Notes under the pieces: generated by a model
What the model saw: only the letters and a program-made list of their open reading frames with translations
Told to the model about the DNA's origin: nothing
Database searches by the model: none
Program-made: the position numbers and the translations under genes
Shown here: positions 9,850 to 18,416 of the stretch, in pieces
Layout: every line of letters starts with the position of its first letter
Numbering within the stretch: position 1 is the stretch's first letter
Source: Olsenella uli
GTDB lineage: Bacteria; Actinomycetota; Coriobacteriia; Coriobacteriales; Atopobiaceae
DNA: 47,894 nt
Assembly (NCBI RefSeq): GCF_016900775.1
Contig: NZ_JACJKN010000019.1
Coordinates: 1-47,894 of the forward strand
Direction of reading: 5' to 3'

Positions 9850-11742
9850 ATGCCTGACCGCAAGTACCTCGAGCTGCTCTCCGAGAAGTTCCCCACCGCG
9901 CAGTCGGCCTACACGGAGATCATCAACCTCGAGGCCATCCTCAACCTGCCCAAGGGCACCGAGCACTTCGTGTCCGACGTCCACGGCGAGTACGACGCCT
10001 TCAAGCACATCCTCAACAACTGCTCGGGCGTCATCCGCGAGCGCGTGGCGGCGACGTTTCGCTTTGAGCTCACCCACGACGAGCAGGCGGACCTCTGCAC
10101 GCTCATCTACTACCCGCACCGCAAGCTCCGCCGCCTCAAGGCCGCGGGCGTCGTGAGCGCGGAGTGGTACGCCATCACGCTCATGCGGCTCGTGCGCCTG
10201 GCGCGCTACCTCTCCGACTCCTACACCCGCTCCAAGGTCCGCAAGGCCATGCCGGTGGAGTACGCCTACATCATCGACGAGCTGCTCCACGCCGCGCCCG
10301 GCGAGGGCGAGCAGCGCCAGCGCTACCACCAGCGCATCATCGACACGATCGTGGACACGGGCTCGGCCGACGACTTCATCGTGAGCCTGGCCTCGCTCAT
10401 CAAGCGGCTCGCCGTGGACCACCTCCACCTCGTGGGCGACGTCTTCGACCGGGGCGCCCACGCGGACAAGATCTTGGACCGCCTGATGGAGTACCACTCC
10501 GTGGACCTGCAATGGGGCAACCACGACATCGTCTGGATGGGCGCCGCGGCGGGCTCGGCCACGTGCCTCGCGGCCGTGATCCGCAACAACATCCGCTACG
10601 ACTCGCTCAAGATCCTCGAGAGCGCCTACGGCGTCTCCCTGCGCGAGCTCGCCCTGTTCGCCGAGGCCACGTACGCGGCCGACGACGCCATGACGCCGAT
10701 GGAGAAGGCCATCTCGGTCATCCTCTTCAAGCTCGAGGGGCAGACGATCCAGCGCCACCCCAACTGGCACATGGAGGACCGGCTGCTGCTCGGGCGCGTG
10801 GACCCCGCGCGCGGCGTGTGCGTGGTGGGCGGGCGCGCCTACGAGCTCGTCTCGAGCGACTTTCCCACCGTGGACTGGTCCGACCCCTACGCCCTCTCCG
10901 AGGACGAGGTCCGCGTCATGGACAACCTGCTCGAGGCCGTGCGCACCTCGTACAAGCTGCAGGCGCACGTGAACTTCCTCTACGAGCGCGGCAGCGCCTA
11001 CCTCGTCCACAACGACGACGTGCTCTTCCACGCGTGCGTCCCCATGAACGAGGACGGGACCTTCCACCCCGTGAACCACCAGGGGCAGCTCCTCGCCGGC
11101 AAGGCCTACTACGACTACGCCGACCGCCTCGCCCGGCGCGCCTGGCACGAGCACGACGAGGTCTCGCTCGACTGGATGTGGTACCTCTGGTGCGGCCGCT
11201 ACTCGCCGCTGTCGGGCCGCGTGATGAAGACCTTCGAGCGCACCTACTTCCGCGACCGCTCCACCTGGGCCGAGCCGCGCGACCCCTACTACGCCCTCAC
11301 GGACGACGCGCGGGTCTGCCGGCGCATCCTCGAGGAGTTCGGCGTCGACCCGGAGCGCGGCCACATCATCAACGGCCACACGCCGGTCCACGCCGCCGAC
11401 GGCGAGAAGGCCGTGCGGGCCGGCGGGCACCTCATCGTCATCGACGGCGGCTTCTGCCAGGCCTACCACAAGACGACGGGGATCGCCGGCTACACGCTCA
11501 TCGCCGACCCGCACGGCATGCGCATCAAGGCGCACCGCCCCTTCGGCTCGATCGCCGACGTGCTCGACCTCAACACGGACATCATGAGCGACGACGACCG
11601 CTTCGAGGTGAACCCGCGCCCGCTCACGATCAACGACACCGACACGGGCGCCGACATCCGCGAGCAGATCTCTGACCTGCGGGCGCTGCTCGACGCGTAC
11701 CGCACGGGCGAGCTGCCGGAGCGCGCCGGGGCGCGGCCCTGA
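9850..11742 (+). CDS. fbp: Fructose-1,6-bisphosphatase, class III
   Basis: A 630-residue class III (FBPase_2) enzyme, which hydrolyses fructose-1,6-bisphosphate to fructose-6-phosphate in gluconeogenesis. Metallophosphoesterase motifs are clear: HFVSDVHGEYDAF, LVGDVFDRGAHADK, QWGNHDIVWMG, and NGHTPVHAADGE with a conserved C-terminal DGGFCQAYHKTTG. Length fits the family. The frame is open back to 9745, but the ATG at 9850 (MPDRKYLELL) has AGAGAGGGG before it. The class is typical of Firmicutes and some Actinobacteria. The gene stands alone, diverging from the LRR gene and followed by ftsH with its own promoter. Confidence 0.95.
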   Translation: MPDRKYLELLSEKFPTAQSAYTEIINLEAILNLPKGTEHFVSDVHGEYDAFKHILNNCSGVIRERVAATFRFELTHDEQADLCTLIYYPHRKLRRLKAAGVVSAEWYAITLMRLVRLARYLSDSYTRSKVRKAMPVEYAYIIDELLHAAPGEGEQRQRYHQRIIDTIVDTGSADDFIVSLASLIKRLAVDHLHLVGDVFDRGAHADKILDRLMEYHSVDLQWGNHDIVWMGAAAGSATCLAAVIRNNIRYDSLKILESAYGVSLRELALFAEATYAADDAMTPMEKAISVILFKLEGQTIQRHPNWHMEDRLLLGRVDPARGVCVVGGRAYELVSSDFPTVDWSDPYALSEDEVRVMDNLLEAVRTSYKLQAHVNFLYERGSAYLVHNDDVLFHACVPMNEDGTFHPVNHQGQLLAGKAYYDYADRLARRAWHEHDEVSLDWMWYLWCGRYSPLSGRVMKTFERTYFRDRSTWAEPRDPYYALTDDARVCRRILEEFGVDPERGHIINGHTPVHAADGEKAVRAGGHLIVIDGGFCQAYHKTTGIAGYTLIADPHGMRIKAHRPFGSIADVLDLNTDIMSDDDRFEVNPRPLTINDTDTGADIREQISDLRALLDAYRTGELPERAGARP

Positions 11743-11813
11743 GCCCCGCGCTTCATGACAGTTTGCCCTGTCACCTTTGTCAGGTCGCCCCCCACCAGGG
11801 CAAAAGCGGGAGA

Positions 11814-11843
11814 TTGTCTGTCCCGGAACTAAGGGCCGATAAA
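11814..11843 (+). promoter_or_regulatory. Candidate promoter of ftsH
   Basis: TTGTCT and GATAAA separated by 18 bp, about 55 bp before the ftsH start. The 153-bp gap also contains TGACAGTTTGCCCTGTCA near 11755, a small dyad of unknown role. Confidence 0.45.
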
Positions 11844-11895
11844 CTGGGTATCAAAGAATCCAAGCAAGGACACGCACGAAGGGTAACCGCAACTC

Positions 11896-13797
11896 ATGGA
11901 CATGAACGAGAACAAGAGGCGGCGCTCGATGCTGCTCTACGTCCTGATCGCGATCATCGCGTACCTCGCGATCAGCCAGACGCTCGGGACCAACCTCACC
12001 GCGCGCCAGGTGCAGGACGTGAGCTACACCGAGTTCCTCACGATGGTCGACGAGGGCCAGGTCAAGAAGGTCGACCTCAACACCGGGGACAACACCCTCA
12101 CCTTCACGACCGGTGAGGGCGAGAGCGAGAAGATCTACGAGACCACGATGTGGCCGGGCGACAGCACGCTCATCGAGCGGCTCGACGAGCACAACGTGGA
12201 CGCCGACGCCAACATCCCGGACACCTCCGGGGACGTGTGGCTCATGCTGCTCATCTCCTACGGCCTGCCCATCCTCATCTTCCTCGGCATCGGCTGGTGG
12301 CTCAACCGCCGCATGAAGAAGGCCATGGGCGACGACGGCCCCTCGATGAACTTCGGCGGGGGCGGCTTCGGCATGGGCGGCGGCCTCGGCAAGTCCAACG
12401 CCAAGGAGATCAAGGGCGAGGAGACCGGCGTCACGTTCAAGGACGTGGCCGGCCAGGACGAGGCCAAGGAGTCGCTCGAGGAGATCGTGAGCTTCCTCAA
12501 GAACCCCGAGAAGTACAACGAGATCGGCGCGCGCTGCCCCCGCGGCGCCCTGCTCGTGGGCCCTCCGGGCACGGGCAAGACGCTCCTGGCCAAGGCTGTC
12601 GCCGGCGAGGCGGGCGTCACGTTCTTCCAGATCGCCGGATCGGCCTTCGTGGAGATGTTCGTCGGCCGCGGCGCCGCCAAGGTGCGCGACCTCTTCAAGC
12701 AGGCGAGCGAGAAGGCCCCCTGCATCGTCTTCATCGACGAGATCGACGCCGTGGGCAAGCGCCGCGACTCCTCGCTCAGCTCCAACGACGAGCGCGAGCA
12801 GACCCTGAACCAGCTCCTCTCCGAGATGGACGGCTTCGACAACCACAAGGGCATCGTCGTCCTGGCCGCCACCAACCGGCCGGAGACGCTCGACCAGGCG
12901 CTGCTTCGTCCGGGCCGCTTCGACCGTCGCATCCCGGTGGAGCTCCCCGACCTCGTCGGCCGCGAGGCCATCCTCAAGATCCACGCCAACGACGTGAAGA
13001 TGGAGCCGGGCATCGACCTCGGCGTCGTGGCGCGCTCCACGCCCGGCGCCTCGGGAGCCGACCTCGCGAACATCATCAACGAGGCCGCACTGCGCGCCGT
13101 GCGCTTCGGCCGCAGCCGCGTCACGCAGGAGGACCTGCTGGAGTCCGTCGACGTGGTCATCGCGGGCGAGAAGAAGAAGTCCACCGTGCTCTCCCAGCAC
13201 GAGAAGGAGGTCGTCTCCTACCACGAGACCGGCCACGCCATCGTTGCGGCGATGCAGAAGGGCTCGGCGCCCGTCTCGAAGATCACCATCGTGCCGCGCA
13301 CCTCGGGAGCGCTTGGCTTCACCATGCAGGTCGAGGAGGACGAGCACTTCCTCACCACGCGCCAGGAGGCCAAGGACAAGATCGCCGTGCTCTGCGGCGG
13401 ACGCGCCGCCGAGGAGCTCATCTTCAGCGAGATGACCACCGGCGCCTCCAACGACATCGAGAAGGCCACGCAGCTCGCGCGCGCCATGGTCACGCAGTAC
13501 GGCATGTCGGACAAGTTCGGCATGGTCCAGCTCGGCCAGCCCGCGAGCCGCTACCTCGGCGGAGGCCAGCAGCTCACGTGCTCCGAGGGCACCGCCCAGG
13601 AGATTGACGCCGAGGTGCAGCGCCTCGTAGAGGAGGGGCATCAGACCGCGCTCAGGACGCTGCGCGAGAACCGCTTCAAGCTGCACGAGATCGCCCACTA
13701 CCTTCAGAAGAAGGAGACCATCACGGGCGACGAGTTCATGAACATCCTCACCCGCGACGACGGCTTCGCCCCCAAGATGCCCAAGCCGGCCGAGTAG
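11896..13797 (+). CDS. ftsH: ATP-dependent zinc metalloprotease FtsH
   Basis: A 633-residue membrane AAA+ protease that degrades misfolded membrane proteins and regulatory proteins. Two membrane segments (residues 12-30 and 115-135) bracket an extracytoplasmic domain. Walker A GPPGTGKT is at 222-229, Walker B IVFIDEID at 277-284, the second region of homology follows with RPGRFDR (338-344), and the zinc site HETGH is at 443-447. A Gly-rich linker (150-165) precedes the AAA domain. The start is the ATG at 11896 or the second ATG at 11902; the ribosome-binding site GAAGGG is rather far from the first. The gene ends just before the very large hairpin at 13809-13896. Confidence 0.97.
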   Translation: MDMNENKRRRSMLLYVLIAIIAYLAISQTLGTNLTARQVQDVSYTEFLTMVDEGQVKKVDLNTGDNTLTFTTGEGESEKIYETTMWPGDSTLIERLDEHNVDADANIPDTSGDVWLMLLISYGLPILIFLGIGWWLNRRMKKAMGDDGPSMNFGGGGFGMGGGLGKSNAKEIKGEETGVTFKDVAGQDEAKESLEEIVSFLKNPEKYNEIGARCPRGALLVGPPGTGKTLLAKAVAGEAGVTFFQIAGSAFVEMFVGRGAAKVRDLFKQASEKAPCIVFIDEIDAVGKRRDSSLSSNDEREQTLNQLLSEMDGFDNHKGIVVLAATNRPETLDQALLRPGRFDRRIPVELPDLVGREAILKIHANDVKMEPGIDLGVVARSTPGASGADLANIINEAALRAVRFGRSRVTQEDLLESVDVVIAGEKKKSTVLSQHEKEVVSYHETGHAIVAAMQKGSAPVSKITIVPRTSGALGFTMQVEEDEHFLTTRQEAKDKIAVLCGGRAAEELIFSEMTTGASNDIEKATQLARAMVTQYGMSDKFGMVQLGQPASRYLGGGQQLTCSEGTAQEIDAEVQRLVEEGHQTALRTLRENRFKLHEIAHYLQKKETITGDEFMNILTRDDGFAPKMPKPAE

Positions 13798-13808
13798 CGG
13801 CACCGCAA

Positions 13809-13896
13809 GCCCGCACGCAAACGCCGAGCCCCTCCCTCACCGCTCACTGCTTCGCAGAAATCGCGTGGGGGAGGGGCTCGGCGTTTGCGTGCGGGC
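13809..13896. repeat. 28-bp perfect inverted repeat downstream of ftsH
   Basis: Arms 13809-13836 and 13869-13896 are perfect reverse complements over 28 bp (beginning GCCCGCACGCAAACGCCGAG) around a 32-nt loop. It lies 11 bp after the ftsH stop, so it may terminate transcription, but no T-run follows on the plus strand. The arm is far longer than a usual terminator stem. Confidence 0.8.
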
Positions 13897-14035
13897 AGGG
13901 CCGCAGGCTCGACGGAGCTGCGGCTGGGGCGGAACTGCGTGGCCGACCAAAGCCCGAGGGTCCCCTCTTTCGTAAGGTCGCCGGTTCTTCTCGCCAAAAG
14001 CGTCCCTTTGCCATCGGAAGACGGGCCGGGAGGGA
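13897..14035. other. Intergenic stretch with no gene
   Basis: No plausible coding sequence is seen between the ftsH hairpin and palindrome array A. GCGGAACTGCGTGGCCG at 13929-13945 repeats a sequence found in array A (14073-14089), so this looks like a half or decayed copy of that unit. Confidence 0.5.
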
Positions 14036-14113
14036 CGCACATCCGGATTTGAGCGACCTCCCGCGCTCAGATGCGGAACTGCGTGGCCGCCGGAGCTCGG
14101 CTCCGCATCTGAG
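14036..14113. repeat. Palindrome array A: three 18-bp units at 30-bp spacing
   Basis: Units start at 14036 (CGCACATCCGGATTTGAG), 14066 (CTCAGATGCGGAACTGCG) and 14096 (CTCGGCTCCGCATCTGAG). The spacing is exactly 30 bp, leaving 12-bp spacers of unrelated sequence. The centre is CCGG or GCGG-like, and the outer ends are C(T/G)CA and TG(A/C)G. The array lies upstream of the nuclease-like gene at 14374 and belongs to the same family as arrays B and C. Confidence 0.85.
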
Positions 14114-14373
14114 CGCGGCGCGCCGCGACGGTCTGGGACCCGTCCGCGCGGCCCCAGACCGCCCAGGGGCCGTCAGGCGCCGCAGGCGGTCGCACATGCG
14201 GCGTGAGCGGTCCTCCCATGGCGCAAACTTTCGCGGCGCATACCTTATGTCAACCAACGCGACCTGCGCGGATATGTGATTTGGTCAGCGCGGCGTCCGC
14301 CTCGTGGCAGCGAGCTGGCGAGAAATCGGGCAATCGCCGCGCCCACGGCCCGAACGCGCGCTACGCTCGTGCC

Positions 14374-15468
14374 ATGATGACCATCTGCCTTTCTCATACC
14401 ACCGCACTTGATGTGCTCCGCTGCTGGAGCGCGCCGCGGCTCCTCGAACGGGGCCGGCGCCGCGAGGCCCTCCCCGCCCCGGAGCGCATGCCGGACCCCG
14501 CAGGGGCCGCGGCGATCCTGGCACGACTCGAGCCTCTCTCTTCGGTGAGGCCGCCCCACCACGTGATCGTCTCCGGCGAGACGGCCCGCCACCGCTCCGA
14601 GCTCCTCGTCGCGCACCAGGCGCGGCCCTCGTATCCACCGGGCTCGTTCTTCTCGCTCGCGCCCGACGCCCTCTGCGCGACGCCGGAGCTCGTCGCGCTC
14701 CAGATGGCGGAGTACGCGAGTGACCTTGAGCTGCTCCTGCTCGTGGACGAGCTGTGCGGCCACTACGGCATCCAGCCGCGCGCCGCAAAGGGGCTCGTCA
14801 AGCGCCGCGACCCGCTCACGAGCATCGAGAGGATCGAGGGCTACCTCGACCTCATGGGGCCCTGCCGCGGCGCCGCCAAGCTCCGCCGGGCGCTCCTGCG
14901 TGCGCGCGCCCAATCGGGGTCGCCCCGCGAGAGCAGGACCGTGCACCGGCTCGAGTTCTGCCCGCGGCTCGGCGGCTATGGGCTCGAGGTCGTGGGGCTC
15001 AACGACCCCGTCCTCGTGGAGCGCGCCGGCGCCGTGCTCGGCGAGGCGCGGGAGCGCATCAGAAAGCCTGACATCATGCTGCTCGCGCCCGCCGACGCCC
15101 CCGCGGGGTCCATGCCGTTTCGCGGGTGCGCCCTCGACTACCAGGGAGGCTACCATCGCGACGAGCTGCAGGAGGGGAAGGACACCAATCGCAGAAACGA
15201 GCTTCTCGCCTGCGGGATCAAGCCGTACGAGATCGCAAGGGAGCACTACGACGACCCCGGCTACCTGGACTGGCTCGTCTCGCGCATACGGCGCGACCTC
15301 GGGATCGAGGAGCCGCGCCTCGACGCGCGGGCCCGCGAGGCGAGAAGGGCGCGTCGCGAGCGCCTGCGCCGGGAGCTCGACCAGGCGGACGGCCTCACGT
15401 GGACCGGCCGCTCCGACGCGCTGCTCATGGAGGGGTCGCGGCTGCTCGCAGAGGGGACGGGGCCCTGA
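14374..15468 (+). CDS. Putative PD-(D/E)XK nuclease-like protein (AbiEi/DUF559-type architecture)
   Basis: A 364-residue protein, not confidently recognised. Its layout resembles actinobacterial proteins that join an AbiEi-like N-terminus to a DUF559/Vsr-like endonuclease fold. The N-terminus has LSHTTALDVLRCW, and the middle has a helical region. The C-terminus has GSPRES (possible acidic residue near 187), RKPDI, then ALDYQGGYHRDELQEGKDTNRR near 253-275, in the place of the usual EYDGxxH..D..R motif. The start is the ATG at 14374 (or 14377); no Shine-Dalgarno is visible, so translation may be weak or leaderless. The gene stands alone between palindrome arrays A and B. A type IV antitoxin-like or housekeeping nuclease role is possible; function is unproven. 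Confidence 0.6.
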   Translation: MMTICLSHTTALDVLRCWSAPRLLERGRRREALPAPERMPDPAGAAAILARLEPLSSVRPPHHVIVSGETARHRSELLVAHQARPSYPPGSFFSLAPDALCATPELVALQMAEYASDLELLLLVDELCGHYGIQPRAAKGLVKRRDPLTSIERIEGYLDLMGPCRGAAKLRRALLRARAQSGSPRESRTVHRLEFCPRLGGYGLEVVGLNDPVLVERAGAVLGEARERIRKPDIMLLAPADAPAGSMPFRGCALDYQGGYHRDELQEGKDTNRRNELLACGIKPYEIAREHYDDPGYLDWLVSRIRRDLGIEEPRLDARAREARRARRERLRRELDQADGLTWTGRSDALLMEGSRLLAEGTGP

Positions 15469-15475
15469 TTTGCCC

Positions 15476-15492
15476 CGCGGGCCAGGCCCGCG
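15476..15492. terminator. Short hairpin after the nuclease-like gene
   Basis: CGCGGGCC-A-GGCCCGCG, an 8-bp dyad starting 8 bp after the stop codon. There is no T-run, so its role as a terminator is uncertain. Confidence 0.4.
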
Positions 15493-15523
15493 ACCCCGGC
15501 CCGCACCTGCGTGCCAGGCCGTG

Positions 15524-15828
15524 CTCAGATGCGGAACTGAGTATCGCCCGGTGCGCAGATGCGGAACTGAGCGCCCTCGCCGCCCGAGGATGCGCCTCGC
15601 ATTGCCGAGGCGGGCGCGTCCTGGCCGCTCGGGCCCACGCAGTTGCGGATCTGAGTACGGGACCCCGCGCAAATCCGGAACTGAGCACGAGGTGGCACGC
15701 AGTTCCGGAACTGAGTGCCCACTCGGGCGACCGATGGCGCTCAAATCCGCATCCGAGCATCCCCGGGACAGTTGGGCGCACTCAGTTCCGGAAATGAGCA
15801 CGAAGCGGTACGCAAATCCGGAAATGAG
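15524..15828. repeat. Palindrome array B: eight 18-bp units, mostly at 30-bp spacing
   Basis: Clear units start at 15524, 15554, 15638, 15668, 15698, 15740, 15781 and 15811. Examples are CTCAGATGCGGAACTGAG (15524), CGCAGTTCCGGAACTGAG (15698) and CGCAAATCCGGAAATGAG (15811). Steps of exactly 30 bp occur at 15524-15554, 15638-15668-15698 and 15781-15811; other steps are 84, 42 and 41 bp. Spacers differ in sequence, though several begin GAGCACGA or GAGTACG when counted with the unit's end. No gene is seen in this 431-bp gap between the nuclease-like gene and the convergent methyltransferase gene. Confidence 0.9.
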
Positions 15829-15899
15829 CACGAAGCGGAGAGCACGCCGGAAACGCCGGACGCAGGGCGGGCCGCGAAAGAGGCGCGGGCGCCGCGACC

Positions 15900-16715
15900 T
15901 CAGCGGAAGAGCTGCCAGAACGCGACGGCGGAGCTCGCGGCGACGTTCAGCGAGTCGACGCCGCGGGCCATCGGGATGATGACCGAGCGGTCGCAGGCGG
16001 CAAGCGCCCGGTGCGAGAGGCCGTAGCCCTCGCTGCCAAAGAGCAGGGCGCGCCTCTCGCTCGCGAGAAGCGCCGGGTCGTCGAGGGGCGCGGCGTCCTC
16101 CTCAAGCGCGAGCGCCAGGACCGAGAAACCCCGCTCGCGCAGGGCGTCGAGCGTCAGCTCGGGCCAGGAGGCCGCCTCGGCCCGCGCCCAGGGGAGCTTG
16201 AAGACGCAGCCCATCGACACGCGCACGGCGCGCCGGACGTAGGGGTCGGCGCAGCGCGGGGAGAGAATCGCGGCGTCCGCGCCGAGCGCGGCGGCGGAGC
16301 GGAAGAGCGCCCCCACGTTGGTCACGTCCACCAGGTCCTCGAGCACGACGACCCTGCGGGCGCCCGCGAGCACGTCCTCAACCGCGCGTGGACGCGGCCG
16401 GCGCATCGCGCAGAGAAAGCCGCGCGTCACCCGGTAGCCGCAGAGCCGCTCCATCTGCGCGCCGGGAAGCACGAAGGCGGGCACGTCCCCCGCGCGCTCG
16501 AGCAGCGAGCCGCAGGTCGAGAGGTGCCGCTCGTCGACGAGAAACGACACCGGCTCCACGCCCTCGTCGAGCGCCACCTCCACGACGAGCGGCGACTCCG
16601 CCACGAGCAGGCCCCGCCCCGCCTCGACGCCGGCGCGCAGCTGGTGGTCGGTGAGCCGGGCGAAGGCGTCAAGCCTCGGGTCGTCGAGCGTGTCGAGCCG
16701 AACGGTGTGTGCCAT
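15900..16715 (-). CDS. SpoU/TrmH-family RNA 2'-O-methyltransferase
   Basis: A 271-residue protein with the SpoU fold. A substrate-binding-like N-terminus is followed by the SPOUT motifs NVGALFRSAAALG, LLFGSEGYGLS and IPMARGVDSLNVAASSAVAFW at the C-terminus, which form the AdoMet-binding knot. It likely 2'-O-methylates a ribose in rRNA or tRNA; the exact target cannot be told. The ATG at 16715 is preceded by AAAGGGGGAGGA with almost no spacer (one base between GGAGG and ATG), which is unusual. It is transcribed divergently from the L,D-transpeptidase. Confidence 0.88.
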   Translation of the reverse strand: MAHTVRLDTLDDPRLDAFARLTDHQLRAGVEAGRGLLVAESPLVVEVALDEGVEPVSFLVDERHLSTCGSLLERAGDVPAFVLPGAQMERLCGYRVTRGFLCAMRRPRPRAVEDVLAGARRVVVLEDLVDVTNVGALFRSAAALGADAAILSPRCADPYVRRAVRVSMGCVFKLPWARAEAASWPELTLDALRERGFSVLALALEEDAAPLDDPALLASERRALLFGSEGYGLSHRALAACDRSVIIPMARGVDSLNVAASSAVAFWQLFR

Positions 16716-16772
16716 TCCTCCCCCTTTTGATGCCAGCGCGCGATGTGGGCAGAATGTGTCGCGCCTCTAGGG

Positions 16773-16778
16773 TACGAT
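16773..16778 (+). promoter_or_regulatory. Candidate -10 box of the L,D-transpeptidase gene
   Basis: TACGAT about 65 bp before the start. No consensus -35 box is seen 17 bp upstream. Confidence 0.35.
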
Positions 16779-16842
16779 AGCCCAGACGGCCGCCGGCCGC
16801 CACGCAACCGCACACGAGCCATCTACCATCTAGGGTGATCGC

Positions 16843-18369
16843 ATGCCTAGTCACATGAAGCAGACCAACGCGCGTCCCGCCGAGAAGGACGCCCCCGACG
16901 CGTGCTTCGTCCCCGGACCCGAGAGCACCTTCGTCTCCCCCCTCGCCGACGGCCCGGAGCCCGGGCGACCCCGCCGGCGCCTGCTGTGGGTCATCCCCGT
17001 CGTCATCATCGTCCTTCTCGCCGGGGCCTACGTGGGAGGGGCCGTCTACTTCCAGTCGCGCTTCATGCCGGGGACCACGCTCGAGGGGCAGGACGTCTCC
17101 CTTCGCTCGGCCGACGAGGTCGCCGCGGAGAAGACCGCGTCGCTCGACGGATACTCCCTCCACGTCACGGGGCAGGGCCTCGACCTCACCGTCTCCGCCC
17201 CCGAGATCGGCCTCTCCTACGACGGCGCCGCCTATGCCGAGGCCGCGCTCGCGCAGGTGAGCCCGTGGGCCTGGCCCCTCGAAGTCTTTGGGACCCGCAA
17301 CCTCTCGCCCGAGGCCGAGCCCGCCTTCGACGCCGACAAGCTCGCGCAGATCGTGACGCCGGCCGTGGAGGAGCGGGTCCGCGCGGCCGAGGAGGCCACG
17401 GGCCTGGGCGTCTCCTACAGCGCCGAGGCGGGCGCCTACGTGGTGGACGAGCACGCCTCGGCGAGCCTGCTCGACGCCGGCGCCGTCTGCGAGCGCGTGA
17501 GGCAGGCCGTCGCCGAGCTCTCCCCCACCGTCGAGATCGGCGACGAGTGCCTCTCCGACGCGAGCGCGCTCCAGGCCGCGGCGGACGCCGCCAACACCTA
17601 CCTCGCCTCGGCGGGTACGACCCTGCTCGTCAGCGGCCAGCTCGTGCTCGACGTGGGCCCCGACCTCATCTCGAGCTGGGTGAGGATCGGCGAGGACCTC
17701 TCGGTCGCGCTTGACGAGGAGGCCATCGGCCAGTGGGTGCACGAGAACGTGGGCGCGCTCGACACCGTGGGCAAGACCCGCACCTACACCCGCGCCGACG
17801 GCAAGCAGGTGAGCGTCTCCGGCGGATCGTGGGGCATCGTCACCAACGAGGCCGAGACCACGACGGCGCTCGTCTCCGCCATCCAGGGCGGCGCCGCGCA
17901 GGCGATCGAGATCCCGCTCAAGCAGAGCACGGGCTTCGCCCCCGACCAGGGGGGCCGCGACTGGGGCAGCCGCTACATCGACATCGACATCTCCGAGCAG
18001 TACGTGCGCATGTACGGGGACGACAGCTCGCTCATCTTCGAGTCCGCCTGCGTCACGGGCGACCCCACCCAGGGCTACGACACGCCCACGGGCGTCAACC
18101 CCATCAACTCCTACAAGGCGCTCGACCAGACGCTCAAGGGGCTTGACTACGACGAGGACGGCGAGCCCGACTACGAGAGCCACGTCAACTACTGGATCCC
18201 CTTCGTGGGCAACCTCGTGGCGCTCCACGACGCCGACTGGCGCAGAAACTTCGGCGGGACCATCTACCAGGGCAACGGCAGCCACGGCTGCGTGAACCTG
18301 CCCGTCTCCAAGGCCGCCGAGCTCTACGACCTCACCAAGGTCGGCGACGTCGTGGTGGTCCACTACTAG
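16843..18369 (+). CDS. Membrane-anchored L,D-transpeptidase (YkuD) with PG_binding_4-like domain
   Basis: A 508-residue protein. A short cytoplasmic tail ending in RPRRR is followed by one membrane segment (residues ~47-68), an extracellular region resembling the putative peptidoglycan-binding domains that precede YkuD domains (~75-370), and a C-terminal YkuD domain. The catalytic motif is SHGCVNL, with Cys483, and an upstream conserved His is in LVALHDADW. Such enzymes make 3-3 crosslinks in peptidoglycan or attach proteins to it. The start is the ATG at 16843 with AGGGTGATCGC before it, or the ATG at 16855. Two hairpins of the 61-bp family follow the stop codon. Confidence 0.93.
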   Translation: MPSHMKQTNARPAEKDAPDACFVPGPESTFVSPLADGPEPGRPRRRLLWVIPVVIIVLLAGAYVGGAVYFQSRFMPGTTLEGQDVSLRSADEVAAEKTASLDGYSLHVTGQGLDLTVSAPEIGLSYDGAAYAEAALAQVSPWAWPLEVFGTRNLSPEAEPAFDADKLAQIVTPAVEERVRAAEEATGLGVSYSAEAGAYVVDEHASASLLDAGAVCERVRQAVAELSPTVEIGDECLSDASALQAAADAANTYLASAGTTLLVSGQLVLDVGPDLISSWVRIGEDLSVALDEEAIGQWVHENVGALDTVGKTRTYTRADGKQVSVSGGSWGIVTNEAETTTALVSAIQGGAAQAIEIPLKQSTGFAPDQGGRDWGSRYIDIDISEQYVRMYGDDSSLIFESACVTGDPTQGYDTPTGVNPINSYKALDQTLKGLDYDEDGEPDYESHVNYWIPFVGNLVALHDADWRRNFGGTIYQGNGSHGCVNLPVSKAAELYDLTKVGDVVVVHY

Positions 18370-18416
18370 GCGGCGAGCCCATCACCCCCGTCGGGCCGCG
18401 GCCTGGCGAGAAGAAC

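Noticed and set aside
11816-11832. A single unit of the 30-bp palindrome family at the ftsH promoter (GTCCCGGAACTAAG)
   Set aside because: Only half of the unit matches and it stands alone; likely chance similarity.
14203-14373. N-terminal extension of the nuclease-like protein
   Set aside because: The extension is unlike its homologue family, which begins close to the LSHTTA motif, and has no better ribosome-binding site.
15524-15828. CRISPR array
   Set aside because: Spacers are only 12 bp, the repeats vary in sequence, the steps are not constant across the cluster, and no cas gene is present.
15525-15831. Protein with ten-residue repeats (QFRNC or SVPEL type) read through array B
   Set aside because: The 30-bp period keeps several frames open at once on both strands; no start with a ribosome-binding site and no bias toward one frame.
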